Below are positions 51,598 through 59,532 of a stretch of DNA of 64,000 nucleotides, piece by piece (within the stretch, counting starts at the first letter, position 1; every line of letters starts with the position of its first letter). The notes beneath the pieces were generated by a model. It saw only the letters and a list, made by a program, of their open reading frames with translations. It was not told where the DNA came from and did not search any database. Made by a program: the position numbers and the translations under genes. Source of the DNA: Nocardia sp. MH4 (GTDB lineage: Bacteria > Actinomycetota > Actinomycetes > Mycobacteriales > Mycobacteriaceae); assembly GCF_019266065.1 (NCBI RefSeq), contig NZ_LPNR01000135.1, positions 16,131 to 80,130 on the forward strand. Reading direction: 5' to 3'.

Positions 51598-52359
51598 TCA
51601 GTCCTGGGCGACACCGGCGTCGACGCCACGAGCGGCGAGCCACGGGTGCGGGTCGATCGGGGCGCCGTAGAGCGAGCCGTCCTGGACGTGCACCTCGTAG
51701 TGCAGGTGGGGGCCGGTCGACTGGCCACGGTTGCCGACGGTGGCGATGACGTCACCGGCGTTCACGTGCTGACCGGTCTGGACGAGGATCTCGTTGACGT
51801 GACCGTAGACGCCGATGGTGCCGTCGTCCTGCAGGATGCGCACCCACAGCCCGAAGCCGGAGGCGGGCCCGGTCTCGATGACGGTACCGTCGGTGACGGA
51901 GAAGACCGGCGCGCCGATCGGGTCACCGAAGTCGATGCCGTTGTGCGCGGCTCCCCAGCGGGCGCCGAAGTAGGAGGTCAGCCTGCCGTTGACCGGGCGA
52001 ACGGTCTGCGGGCGCGGCGGCGGAGGCGGGGCAAGGATCGGCAGCGGCGGCAGCGCGAGCGCGACGGCCTCGCGGTGCTCTTCCCACGGGATCGGGGCCG
52101 ACGCGGGGGTCTCGCCCTGCGGGCCCTGGGCCTCGACGGGGGTGTAGGCGGTGAAGCGGTACGGCGACTGGCCCGCGGTGACGCCTTCGCCCGCGCTGGC
52201 GGTGATGCTGGTGTCGGAAACCGGGGTCTCGGACTCGCCGAAGGTGGCAGCCGAGGTTCCCACGAGTGCGGACAGCGCCACCGCACCCGCGACAACGCCT
52301 CCCCAGCGACCGGCGAGGGCATCGGAGACTCGAGCGGATAACGGGTTGGTCACGAACAT
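51598..52359 (-). CDS. Secreted M23 (LytM-type) zinc peptidase
   Basis: This 253-residue protein has a membrane or signal helix near residues 20-42 (GGVVAGAVALSALVGTSAA), a proline-rich linker (LPILAPPPPPRP) and a C-terminal M23 domain. Zinc ligands are seen in AHNGIDFGDP (H-x3-D) and GPHLHYEVH. The core LTSYFGARWG and YGHVNEILVQTGQHVNAGD are typical of LytM peptidoglycan endopeptidases, which cut cell-wall cross-bridges or activate other hydrolases. ATG 52359 gives a basic N-terminus before the helix. It is divergent from an ArsR gene. Confidence 0.9.
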   Translation of the reverse strand: MFVTNPLSARVSDALAGRWGGVVAGAVALSALVGTSAATFGESETPVSDTSITASAGEGVTAGQSPYRFTAYTPVEAQGPQGETPASAPIPWEEHREAVALALPPLPILAPPPPPRPQTVRPVNGRLTSYFGARWGAAHNGIDFGDPIGAPVFSVTDGTVIETGPASGFGLWVRILQDDGTIGVYGHVNEILVQTGQHVNAGDVIATVGNRGQSTGPHLHYEVHVQDGSLYGAPIDPHPWLAARGVDAGVAQD

Positions 52360-52420
52360 GTTTCGAACGTAGCGAAACCGTGATCTCGACAGCGAATGAT
52401 GTGGCTGCGATCACGATCGG

Positions 52421-52456
52421 CTATAACGCCAGTTGATCTATAACGACACCATAACG
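52421..52456 (+). promoter_or_regulatory. Triplicated TATAACG-like repeats upstream of the ArsR gene
   Basis: CTATAACG occurs at 52421-52428 and 52438-52445, and CCATAACG at 52449-52456, in the space between the divergent M23 and ArsR genes. Spacings are 17 and 11 bases. They may be promoter or regulator half-sites; no more can be said. Confidence 0.35.
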
Positions 52457-52543
52457 AATGCGGAAATTCCGAGGAGCGACCGGGGCGAATTCCCAGGAGA
52501 CAAGATCATTGCCGAACCTCCGCTTCCCGGGGACACTGATTCA

Positions 52544-52876
52544 GTGGACGCTAACGGAGTTCGGGCCATCACCGCGCTGTCCGACCCCACCAGGCGCGTG
52601 ATCTTCGAGGCGTTGCCCTCGGGTCCGCGGTCGGTGGCCGACCTCGCCGCGACCGCCGGGATCACCAGCTCGGCGGCCTCCCAGCACCTGCGCGTCCTGC
52701 GCGAAGCCCATCTGGTGAGCATGCGCCGCGATGGCAACCGGCACCTCTACTCCCTGGACCCGCGCGGCCTCACCGACGCCCGCGACTATCTCGAGCAGTT
52801 CTGGCCCAGCGCGCTGGCCGCGCACGCCGCCGCCCTGCGGGAAGCCGCGGCGGCCGGTCAACCGACCCGGCGGTAA
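52544..52876 (+). CDS. ArsR family transcriptional regulator
   Basis: This 110-residue protein is taken from GTG 52544; a TTG at 52433 would add 37 residues with no family match. It has the ArsR winged helix: RAITALSDPTRRVIFEALP, SVADLAATAGITSSAASQHL then RVLREAHLVSMRRDGNRHLY. No metal-binding cysteines are present, so it probably is not a metal sensor and belongs to the group that controls small-molecule or SRPBCC genes. No such gene follows directly; the convergent GT9 gene overlaps it by 19 bases. Confidence 0.8.
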   Translation: MDANGVRAITALSDPTRRVIFEALPSGPRSVADLAATAGITSSAASQHLRVLREAHLVSMRRDGNRHLYSLDPRGLTDARDYLEQFWPSALAAHAAALREAAAAGQPTRR

Positions 52877-53832
52877 CGCAACCGGGTCGATTCGGCCCAG
52901 TCCTGCTTGTCCAGCTGCGCGTCGACCGCGGCGATCACCTCGGGCACCCCGATCCGCAGCAGCCCCGGGTCGGGCACCCGGCCGTCGGGGTCGCCCACCT
53001 GGCCCGCCCACAGCACCGCATGCCTGCCGAGTAGATGCGCGGGCGGCCCACCGCGCCGCGGCGGCGTCGGGCCGAACAGCAGGACCGTGCGGGTGCCGAA
53101 CGCCGTCGCCAGATGCGCGACGCCGGTGTCGCCGCTGATCACGAGGGCTGCCTCGGCGACCGTGGCGGCCAGGTCGGTGAGGTTCTGCCTGCCCGCCAGC
53201 ACCCGGTCGTCGGGCAACCCGGCCTGGGCGGCGACCTGGACCGCGATCTCACGTTCGAACGGGTCGCCGGTCAGCACGACGTCGCGACCCAGCACCAGCA
53301 GGTGCCGGACCACCGCCGCGAAACGTTCCGGTGGCCAGCGGCGCGCGGGCGCACCGGCGCCGACGTGCACGACGACGCAGTCGCGGCGGCTGATCGACGC
53401 CACCGGCGGCACCAGCCCCAGGTTGCGCCGATCGGCCGCGATGCCCTCCGCTTCCAGCAGCAGACACCATCGATCGACGACATGGGCGTCCGGGTCCCAG
53501 CGGGGCCCGGCGGGCTTGGGCGAGGCGGGGGAGCGGTGTCCGATGATCCGCGCGGCCCCGGTATCGGCGAGCGCGCGCGCACTCGCGCCGTCGGCGCCGT
53601 GCAGGTTCACCGCCAGCTCGGGCGCGGGCCCGTCCCAGATCAACGCGGCCGGATCGGCGGTGGGCACCAGCTCGTCGACCGAGGAGATCAGGTCGACGAT
53701 CCGCTCCAATCGATGCGGCGCCGCCAGCACGATCTTGCTCCGTGGTTCGGCCCGACGCAGAGCACGCAGAGCCGGGACCGCGGCGAGGACATCACCGAGG
53801 CCCCGAGCTTGCAGCACGAGTACAACCGACAC
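52858..53832 (-). CDS. GT9 (heptosyltransferase-like) glycosyltransferase
   Basis: This 324-residue protein belongs to GT9. The start VVLVLQARGLGDVLAAVPAL carries the G-L-G-D motif that binds the acceptor or catalytic aspartate, and the C-terminal half has VVVHVGAGAPARRWP and ALVISGDTGVAHLATAFGT, typical nucleotide-sugar-binding blocks. In Gram-negatives GT9 enzymes add heptose to lipopolysaccharide. Actinobacteria lack LPS, so here the acceptor is probably another glycolipid or envelope sugar. GTG 53832 is the only possible start, since a stop lies three codons upstream; its AAGGAGG site overlaps the start codon. Confidence 0.82.
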   Translation of the reverse strand: MSVVLVLQARGLGDVLAAVPALRALRRAEPRSKIVLAAPHRLERIVDLISSVDELVPTADPAALIWDGPAPELAVNLHGADGASARALADTGAARIIGHRSPASPKPAGPRWDPDAHVVDRWCLLLEAEGIAADRRNLGLVPPVASISRRDCVVVHVGAGAPARRWPPERFAAVVRHLLVLGRDVVLTGDPFEREIAVQVAAQAGLPDDRVLAGRQNLTDLAATVAEAALVISGDTGVAHLATAFGTRTVLLFGPTPPRRGGPPAHLLGRHAVLWAGQVGDPDGRVPDPGLLRIGVPEVIAAVDAQLDKQDWAESTRLRYRRVG

Positions 53833-54004
53833 CTCCTTGACCTACCCGGGACCTGTGCCGACCAAACGTTCGCGCATGCAACGACGTGGTGGTCGTCACG
53901 CGGACGGGTCCGGGCCTCGGTCGGCGCGTGTCGGGTGATCGCGACACGATCACGGCTCCAGCTAATATCGGGAAAACCAGAGCGGCCGGGCATAACATCT
54001 CGTC

Positions 54005-54589
54005 ATGACGACAAATACCGTGCTGGAGAGTCCATTTGCGGCTCTTGCCAAGAAAACCTGGCAAACGATTCTGGTCACCGGCCTCCTCGCGGTGGTCCTC
54101 GGCATCATCGTGCTCGTGTGGCCCGGTCCGTCGCTGCTCGTGGCGGGCATTCTGTTCGGTATCTACATGGTTGTCAGCGGCGTCTTCCAGTTGATCGCCG
54201 CCTTCACCCATCTGCCCAGCACCAGCTTCCGGGTGCTCTCCTTCATCAGCGGTGTGCTGTCGCTGATCATCGGCATCTTCTGCTTCCGCGACGATCTCAC
54301 CTCGATTTTCCTGCTCGGGCTGTGGATCGGCATCAGCTGGCTGTTCCGCGGTGTCGCGGTGCTGTTCTCCGCCCTGGCGGACGGGAGTGTGCCCGGCCGC
54401 GGCTGGCAGATCTTCTACGGCATCATCAGCGCGATCGCCGGTGTCATCCTGATCGTGTGGCCGATCAATTCGCTGGCGACCCTGACCGTGGTGGTCGGCA
54501 TCTTCCTGATCGTCATCGGCATCATGGAGATCATCACCTCCTTCGGCGTCCGCAAGGACTCGCACCTGCTGGCGCAGCAGGGGCTGTGA
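54005..54589 (+). CDS. HdeD-like (DUF308) membrane protein
   Basis: This 194-residue protein has about six helices in pairs (TILVTGLLAVVLGIIVLVWP, LLVAGILFGIYMVVSGVFQL, LSFISGVLSLIIGIFCF, FLLGLWIGISWLFRGVAVL, IISAIAGVILIVWP, LTVVVGIFLIVIGIMEI), the DUF308/HdeD pattern. HdeD is linked to acid resistance in E. coli; actinobacterial copies are uncharacterised. ATG 54005 is the clear start. It is divergent from the GT9 gene across 172 bases without other features. Confidence 0.85.
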   Translation: MTTNTVLESPFAALAKKTWQTILVTGLLAVVLGIIVLVWPGPSLLVAGILFGIYMVVSGVFQLIAAFTHLPSTSFRVLSFISGVLSLIIGIFCFRDDLTSIFLLGLWIGISWLFRGVAVLFSALADGSVPGRGWQIFYGIISAIAGVILIVWPINSLATLTVVVGIFLIVIGIMEIITSFGVRKDSHLLAQQGL

Positions 54590-54609
54590 CGCCACGGGAA
54601 AGTTCGTCG

Positions 54610-54645
54610 GAAACCGGCCGGTGCCTTCGGGCACCGGCCGGTTTC
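54610..54645 (+). terminator. Hairpin terminator with TTCG tetraloop after the HdeD-like gene
   Basis: Sixteen bases (54610-54625) pair perfectly with 54630-54645 around TTCG, an especially stable loop, starting 20 bases after the stop. It separates the gene from the next one, which starts 22 bases further on. Confidence 0.85.
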
Positions 54646-54667
54646 GGGTGAACTACGCTCGGCATTC

Positions 54668-55018
54668 ATGGAATTCGTTTACAACCTGGTGGTTGTCACC
54701 CATCTGCTCGGCATGGCCGCCGTGGTCGGCGGCTTCGCGGCCTCCCGCCCGGTGGTCTCGGAGTTGATGGTGTGGGGAGCGCGGGCCCAGCTCCTCACCG
54801 GCCTGATCCTGGCCGGCCTCGCCTCGGCTGTCGATTCGCTGGGCAAGGATCCCGATACCACGAAGCTGGCCGTGAAGCTGGCGATCTCGGTCGCCGTCGT
54901 CGCGCTCGCCGAGATGGGCCGCGCCGATGCCAAGCGGGGCAAGCAGATCGACTGGATGACCGACGCCGCCGGCGGCCTGGCGATCGTCAACGTCCTCGTC
55001 GCCGCCCTCTGGACCTGA
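54668..55018 (+). CDS. Small four-helix membrane protein
   Basis: This 116-residue protein has about four helices (YNLVVVTHLLGMAAVVGGFA, AQLLTGLILAGLASAV, LAVKLAISVAVVALAEM and LAIVNVLVAALW). The H-L-L-G-M in the first helix, a charged loop (SLGKDPDTTKLA) and RADAKRGKQIDW suggest a conserved actinobacterial membrane protein of unknown function. ATG 54668 is the only sensible start. It lies 47 bases before a VOC gene. Confidence 0.8.
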   Translation: MEFVYNLVVVTHLLGMAAVVGGFAASRPVVSELMVWGARAQLLTGLILAGLASAVDSLGKDPDTTKLAVKLAISVAVVALAEMGRADAKRGKQIDWMTDAAGGLAIVNVLVAALWT

Positions 55019-55065
55019 GTTCCTCGGACGCGGGAGCGCACGGCCGGCGGCGGTACCGTCGCGGG

Positions 55066-55452
55066 ATGGAGTTTCTGGGCATCCATCACGTCGCGATCAT
55101 CGCGACCGACTACGACCGCTCGAAGCGCTTCTACACCGAAACGCTCGGTGGGACGGTGCTCGCCGAGAACTACCGGGCCGATCGGGACTCGTGGAAACTC
55201 GACGTCGGGCTGCCGGGCGGGTGCCGGATCGAGCTGTTCTCGTTCCCCGATCCGCCCGCGCGCCCGAGCAGGCCCGAGGCGGCGGGGCTGCGACATCTGG
55301 CCTTCGTGGTCGCCGATGTGCCCGCCGCGCTCACCGCGCTGCGGGAACGCGGCGTGCGCACCGAGGAACTGCGCACCGACGAGTACACCGGCAAGCACAT
55401 GGCCTTCTTCTTCGATCCCGACGACCTGCCGCTCGAGCTGTACGAGGCCTAA
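55066..55452 (+). CDS. VOC family protein (GloA2/YaeR-like)
   Basis: This 128-residue VOC protein has metal ligands in the family positions: H in IHHVAIIATDYDRSKRFY, E in CRIELFSFP, H in GLRHLAFVV and E in LPLELYEA. This length and pattern match the YaeR/SMU1112c-like group, near glyoxalase I. The substrate is unknown. It ends by overlapping the HugZ-like gene by four bases in convergent arrangement. Confidence 0.88.
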   Translation: MEFLGIHHVAIIATDYDRSKRFYTETLGGTVLAENYRADRDSWKLDVGLPGGCRIELFSFPDPPARPSRPEAAGLRHLAFVVADVPAALTALRERGVRTEELRTDEYTGKHMAFFFDPDDLPLELYEA

Positions 55453-56249
55453 TCGGCCGCGCGGGCCCGTCGCGTCAATTCGACGGTCGCCGAACGCAGT
55501 TCGCCGATCTCCGACAGCGGAGCGGCGTAGCCGACCCGGGTGCGGGCGACCCCGCGCGGCGTCTCGACCCGCAGATCGAGGCCGTAGCGGTCGGCGCGCT
55601 CGCAGACGGCGGCGGTCGCGTCGGGGAAGCCGCCGAGCCGGGTGGCCATCGCCAGCAGCGCGTCGGCGTGGTCGGTGTTGAGGTGGGCGATGCCGGGGGC
55701 GGCCAGCGGCACGATCGGATCCGGTTGCGCCGCCAGGTATTCCTGGGCCGACGCGGAGTCCATCCGGCCGTAGCCGCCGACCCAGCGCACCCGCTGCACG
55801 CGCAGCACCCAGAGGGTGAAGTCGCTGTAATCGATGTAGTACTTCGCGGCCGGGATGGCGGCCAGGTGGGCGGCGCGCGCGGCCTCGGCTTCGGCGCCTT
55901 CCGGTCGTTCCACCACGCCGGCCAGGGTGATCCGGGTGCCCGCCAGCGGGTCGGCCGGGATGTCCGGGGTGACGATCGCGATGCTGGCGCGCGGGTCGGC
56001 GGCGAGGTTGCGGCCGTGTTCGGCCAGCCGCGAGACGCTCAGGACGGGCGCGCCGTCGAGCAGTCCGTAGGTGATGAACGACGCCCACGGCGCGCCGTCG
56101 GCGGTGAGACTGGCCAGGGTGCCGGTATTGGTGGCCGCCGCAATGGTTCTGGCTTCCTCGGCCGCCGAGGGGCGGGCGTCGTTGGCCAGGGGAGCGGTCG
56201 GCAGCGGAATGGAGGGTGCGTCGCCGGGGTCGCCGTGGTCGAGAGTCAT
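55449..56249 (-). CDS. HugZ/PPOX-like heme-utilization family protein with DUF2470 domain
   Basis: This 266-residue protein has a split-barrel PPOX-like domain (about 28-170: GTLASLTADGAPWASFITYG, VLSVSRLAEHGRNLAADPRA, WVLRVQRVRWVGGYGRM) and a C-terminal DUF2470 domain (AHLNTDHADALLAMATRLGG). This arrangement is that of HugZ-like heme-degrading or heme-utilization proteins; some act on flavin or chlorophyll-related ligands. ATG 56249 overlaps the stop of the lipase gene (ATGA), so the two are translationally coupled. Confidence 0.85.
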   Translation of the reverse strand: MTLDHGDPGDAPSIPLPTAPLANDARPSAAEEARTIAAATNTGTLASLTADGAPWASFITYGLLDGAPVLSVSRLAEHGRNLAADPRASIAIVTPDIPADPLAGTRITLAGVVERPEGAEAEAARAAHLAAIPAAKYYIDYSDFTLWVLRVQRVRWVGGYGRMDSASAQEYLAAQPDPIVPLAAPGIAHLNTDHADALLAMATRLGGFPDATAAVCERADRYGLDLRVETPRGVARTRVGYAAPLSEIGELRSATVELTRRARAAD

Positions 56250-57502
56250 GGCCACAGCGTATCCACCCGCACCGTCCTGCGGGGCGTGCTCGTCAGCCAG
56301 CTGTGCAGCGCCTCGTACACCGCGTCGTGGTTGAGCAGGCTGAAGTGGTTGGCCGCGGGCACGTGCAGGCCGTTGACCACGTCGAAGCCGATCCGGCGGG
56401 TCCGGCCACGGCCCGAGCCGCTGCCGGTGAGCACCAGGCCGTCGCCGACGACCCGCCCCAGCGGATGCCGCGGGCTGCGGGTGAGCGTCGCGGTGACGAA
56501 GTAGTGCTCGACGCCCGCGATCAACGGGACCTCGCGGACCGCCCGCGCCCGCAGCGCGTCGGTGTCGAGATCGCGCCAGTCCTCGTCGACGAGCGAACCC
56601 TGCCGCAGGTCGCGGATCCCCGCGCTGCGCCTGCGCAGCAGCTTGCCGAGCGGCCGGGTCTCGGGCAGCAGGTCGAACGCCGCGGCGGCGTAGTGCGCGA
56701 TCTGTTCCAGCGGGGCGCCCAGATGTGGAGAGCCGAGGCAGACCACCTGCCGGACCGCGCGTACCCAGGCCTCGTCCGCCGCGTCGGCCAGGTGGCAGGC
56801 GCCGCGCGCGACCAGCCCGCCCATCGAGTGGCCGATCAGGCAGATCTCGTGCACCGGCAGCGGCCATGCCGCGACCAGCCGGGCCAGGAGTGCGCTGAGC
56901 TGGGCGGCGTTCTCGGAGATGTGCAGGCCGGAGTTGTAGCGCACGAGGACCGGGGTGTAGCCGAGGTCCTCCTCGAGCCGGTCGCCGTAGGTGGGGCGGC
57001 CGCCGAGCCGCCAAGCGTGCTCGGTCTCCACGAGCCCGTGCAGCTGCACGACCAGTCGGGTGGTCGGCACGGCGACATGGGCGGCCAGCTGTTCGGGCGC
57101 GACGGGCGCGCCGTCGACGCGGAAGGTCATGGGGGAGGCCAGGATCGGTGCCTCGTCCTCGAGCGCGTCACCGATCAGACCCTGGAGGGCGGCCAGCACG
57201 CCCGCGCCCCAGACGGTCCGTGACGGCGCGGTCACGCCGGGCACCTGGACCGCGCTCGCGACCTCGCCGACCACGAACCCGGTGCCACCGACCACCGCGT
57301 ATACACCGTCGGTGATCGCGTCGTGCACGACCTTCACCGGATCCGCGGCGGGACCGACCCCGAGCCGCACCGCCGCGAACACGCGGTCGGAGATGGCCCG
57401 GTGGATGGCCGCGATGCCGTCCACCGCGCCGACGAATTCGTCGCCCGCCAGGCGCGTGAGTGCCTGTACCTCGGCTTGGGGCTGGGGGAGCTGCTCGGTC
57501 AC
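56246..57502 (-). CDS. Lipase/esterase-like alpha/beta hydrolase, long form
   Basis: This 418-residue protein has a helical N-terminal part (about 1-140) and a C-terminal alpha/beta-hydrolase with RLVVQLHGLVET for the oxyanion hole, ICLIGHSMGGLVARG holding the nucleophile serine, and HVPAANHFSLLNH with the catalytic histidine. The pattern is that of esterases/lipases acting on long esters such as triacylglycerol or mycolate-type lipids, but the substrate is unknown. GTG 57502 is chosen because upstream codons have no family match. Its stop overlaps the HugZ-like start by four bases. Confidence 0.82.
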   Translation of the reverse strand: MTEQLPQPQAEVQALTRLAGDEFVGAVDGIAAIHRAISDRVFAAVRLGVGPAADPVKVVHDAITDGVYAVVGGTGFVVGEVASAVQVPGVTAPSRTVWGAGVLAALQGLIGDALEDEAPILASPMTFRVDGAPVAPEQLAAHVAVPTTRLVVQLHGLVETEHAWRLGGRPTYGDRLEEDLGYTPVLVRYNSGLHISENAAQLSALLARLVAAWPLPVHEICLIGHSMGGLVARGACHLADAADEAWVRAVRQVVCLGSPHLGAPLEQIAHYAAAAFDLLPETRPLGKLLRRRSAGIRDLRQGSLVDEDWRDLDTDALRARAVREVPLIAGVEHYFVTATLTRSPRHPLGRVVGDGLVLTGSGSGRGRTRRIGFDVVNGLHVPAANHFSLLNHDAVYEALHSWLTSTPRRTVRVDTLWP

Positions 57503-57670
57503 GAGATTGAGAGTACAACTGTGCACTGAAAAATGCCGCAGGTGGGCCCGATTCGGGACGAAGCCCGGCAATCGAGGCCCGCGATACTCACCTGTCACAA
57601 ATATGATTCCGATACGTTTATATGCGCATCAAACCATGTATCTGGATGAACTGATCACGGAGAAAAGGCA

Positions 57671-57700
57671 AGGGCGGCGGGGGAGGGGGCCCGCCGCCCT
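57671..57700 (-). terminator. Hairpin terminator with T-rich tail after the DUF457 gene
   Basis: AGGGCGGCGGG (57671-57681) pairs with CCCGCCGCCCT (57690-57700). On the transcribed minus strand it is followed by TGCCTTTTCT, giving a fair U-tract, and it begins 11 bases after the gene end. Confidence 0.8.
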
Positions 57701-57711
57701 CACGGTGGGCG

Positions 57712-58428
57712 TCACGGTCGATGCATGATCGCGTACCAGAGCGCGCCCATCGTGCCCAGGACGAACAGCGGTGAGATGACCCAGGTCTCGACCCGGTTGC
57801 CGGTCCGCTCGATCAACGGCACCCGGGTCCGCAACGGGAACGGCCACAGCAGGCGGCAGCCGCGATCGGTGAGGCAGTCGCCGAGCAGATGCGCCAGGCA
57901 GCCGAGGCCGACGCAGATCGGCAGCCACGCCGGCCGGTCGACGATCCAGTGATCCACCGCGAACGTGCCCGCCGTCGCCAGCACGATCACCGTGCCGTAG
58001 GTGCGCAGGCTCTTTCCCGGCGGACACAGGTGCAGCGACCGCACCGCCAGCGCGAGCAGGAAGAACACCAGGCCCAGAGTGAACGGCCGGCCGAGATAAT
58101 GCTCGCCCGCCCACGTGGCGCCCACCGCGACGACGACGAACAGCAGGGAGTGGGTACCGTGTCGGTGCCCACCGGAGAGCCAGGAGATCAAGCGGCACAG
58201 GTGATGTGACAGCGGGCCCAGCACGTGTGAGATGGTTCCGCTCGGATGATCCGCGTCCGGCAGCAAGGCGGCACCCGCGGTCAGCAGTGTGCCCATGATC
58301 AGTTCGGCGATCCCGAATCGTGTTGTATCGCTGTCGAACAGGGGGAAAGCGGCGACCGTGAGCGGGAGCGCCGCGGCGGTTCCCGCCCAGGCCAGCGCGC
58401 CGCTGGTCGCGTGTGAATGTCCAAGCAC
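57712..58428 (-). CDS. YdjM-like (DUF457) membrane-bound metal-dependent hydrolase
   Basis: This 238-residue protein belongs to the DUF457/YdjM family. It has metal-binding histidine/aspartate motifs HSHATSGAL near residue 4, ALLPDADHPSGTISH near 54-68, HRHGTHSLLF near 88 and AHLLGDCLTDRG near 184, and about seven membrane helices. YdjM in E. coli is a LexA-regulated inner-membrane protein of unknown role. ATG 58428 is the family start. It is divergent from the DDN-like gene across 110 bases. Confidence 0.87.
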   Translation of the reverse strand: MLGHSHATSGALAWAGTAAALPLTVAAFPLFDSDTTRFGIAELIMGTLLTAGAALLPDADHPSGTISHVLGPLSHHLCRLISWLSGGHRHGTHSLLFVVVAVGATWAGEHYLGRPFTLGLVFFLLALAVRSLHLCPPGKSLRTYGTVIVLATAGTFAVDHWIVDRPAWLPICVGLGCLAHLLGDCLTDRGCRLLWPFPLRTRVPLIERTGNRVETWVISPLFVLGTMGALWYAIMHRP

Positions 58429-58538
58429 CCCGCAACGTTAGTCGACCTCACTATCTCGACGCATATGCCGAGGACGGCGGGAATGCGGGGTGCGCCAGGA
58501 TGGTTGGCGCAAGGGACCGCAGGGACGAAAGGACGACG

Positions 58539-58949
58539 ATGAGCGCATTCAACGACCAGGTGATCGCCGAATTCCGGGCCAACGGCGGCCGGGTCGGCGG
58601 CATGTTCGAAGGCCGCGACAACATGGTGATCATCACCACGACCGGCGCGAAGTCGGGGCGCGCGATCACCAACCCGCTGGTGTTCCTGCCCGACGGCGAC
58701 CGGATCGTGCTGATCGCCTCCAACGGCGGCGCCGACAAGCACCCCGCGTGGTACTACAACCTGGTCGCGAACCCGGAGCTGAGCGTCGAGCTGCCGACCG
58801 AGACCTTCACGGGCAAAGCCGAACTCGTCGACGACCCGGAACGCACCGCGCTGTTCGACCGGATGGTCGAGATCATGCCGGGCTTCGCGGAGTACCGCGA
58901 GAAGACCAGCCGCGAGATCCCCGTGTTCGCGGTGTCGCGGGTGAGTTAG
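58539..58949 (+). CDS. DDN-like F420-dependent nitroreductase/oxidoreductase
   Basis: This 136-residue split-barrel protein starts at ATG 58539 with AAAGGA upstream. Motifs FNDQVIAEFRANGGRVGG, ITTTGAKSGRAITNPLVFL, ASNGGADKHPAWYYNL and TGKAELVDDPERTALFDRM are those of the deazaflavin-dependent nitroreductase (DDN) family of mycobacteria and nocardiae. Members use reduced F420 to reduce quinones or nitroaromatics. The physiological substrate here is unknown. The SRPBCC gene follows 58 bases downstream. Confidence 0.9.
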   Translation: MSAFNDQVIAEFRANGGRVGGMFEGRDNMVIITTTGAKSGRAITNPLVFLPDGDRIVLIASNGGADKHPAWYYNLVANPELSVELPTETFTGKAELVDDPERTALFDRMVEIMPGFAEYREKTSREIPVFAVSRVS

Positions 58950-59007
58950 GCGCGGGCTCGAGCCGAATCCTTGCCGGGGCGGGTGAGCTGCTGGTTTCAT
59001 CGCCTCC

Positions 59008-59466
59008 GTGACCGAAACCACCGACGCGCCCCGTATCGTGCACGCCTCCCGCGAGATCGCGGCGAGCGCCGCCGCCCTCTTCGAACTGATCGCCGACCCC
59101 GCCCAGCAGCCGCGCTGGGACGGCAACGACAATCTCGCCGAAGCGGCGGCGGGCCAGCGGGTCACCGCCGTCGGTGACGTGTTCACCACGACGCTGACCA
59201 ACGGCGCCGACCGCGACAACCACATCGTCGAGTTCGAGGAGGGCCGCCGCATCGCGTGGAATCCGTCCGAGCGCGGCAAGACCCCGCCCGGGCACCTGTG
59301 GCGCTGGGAGCTGGAGCCGATCGACGACGCCACCACCCGGGTGACCCATACCTACGACTGGACCGAGCTGCACGACGAGCTGCGTCAGGTCAGGGCCGCG
59401 GCCACCACCCCGGACAAGCTGCGGGCCTCGGTGGACCGGCTGGCCGAGGTCGCCGAGTCGGCCTGA
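59008..59466 (+). CDS. SRPBCC (START-like) ligand-binding protein
   Basis: This 152-residue protein has the polyketide-cyclase/START-like fold: IVHASREIAASAAALFELIA, PAQQPRWDGNDNLAEA, GDVFTTTLTNG, HIVEFEEGRRIAW and TRVTHTYDWTEL, ending in a long helix. SRPBCC proteins bind hydrophobic ligands in a deep cavity. GTG 59008 gives the usual short N-terminus. It follows a DDN-like gene and is closed by a hairpin shared with katG. Confidence 0.85.
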   Translation: MTETTDAPRIVHASREIAASAAALFELIADPAQQPRWDGNDNLAEAAAGQRVTAVGDVFTTTLTNGADRDNHIVEFEEGRRIAWNPSERGKTPPGHLWRWELEPIDDATTRVTHTYDWTELHDELRQVRAAATTPDKLRASVDRLAEVAESA

Positions 59467-59486
59467 TCGCCCCCACCCCGACAACG

Positions 59487-59522
59487 AAACACCCCGCGAC
59501 CCGAGCGAGTCGCGGGGTGTTT
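59487..59522. terminator. Bidirectional terminator between SRPBCC and katG genes
   Basis: Fourteen bases (59487-59500) pair perfectly with 59509-59522 around an eight-base loop. The sequence carries AAA at its left end and TTTT at its right end, so both strands have a short U-tract. It is the most canonical intrinsic terminator of the window. Confidence 0.88.
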
Positions 59523-59532
59523 TGCGGAGCGG

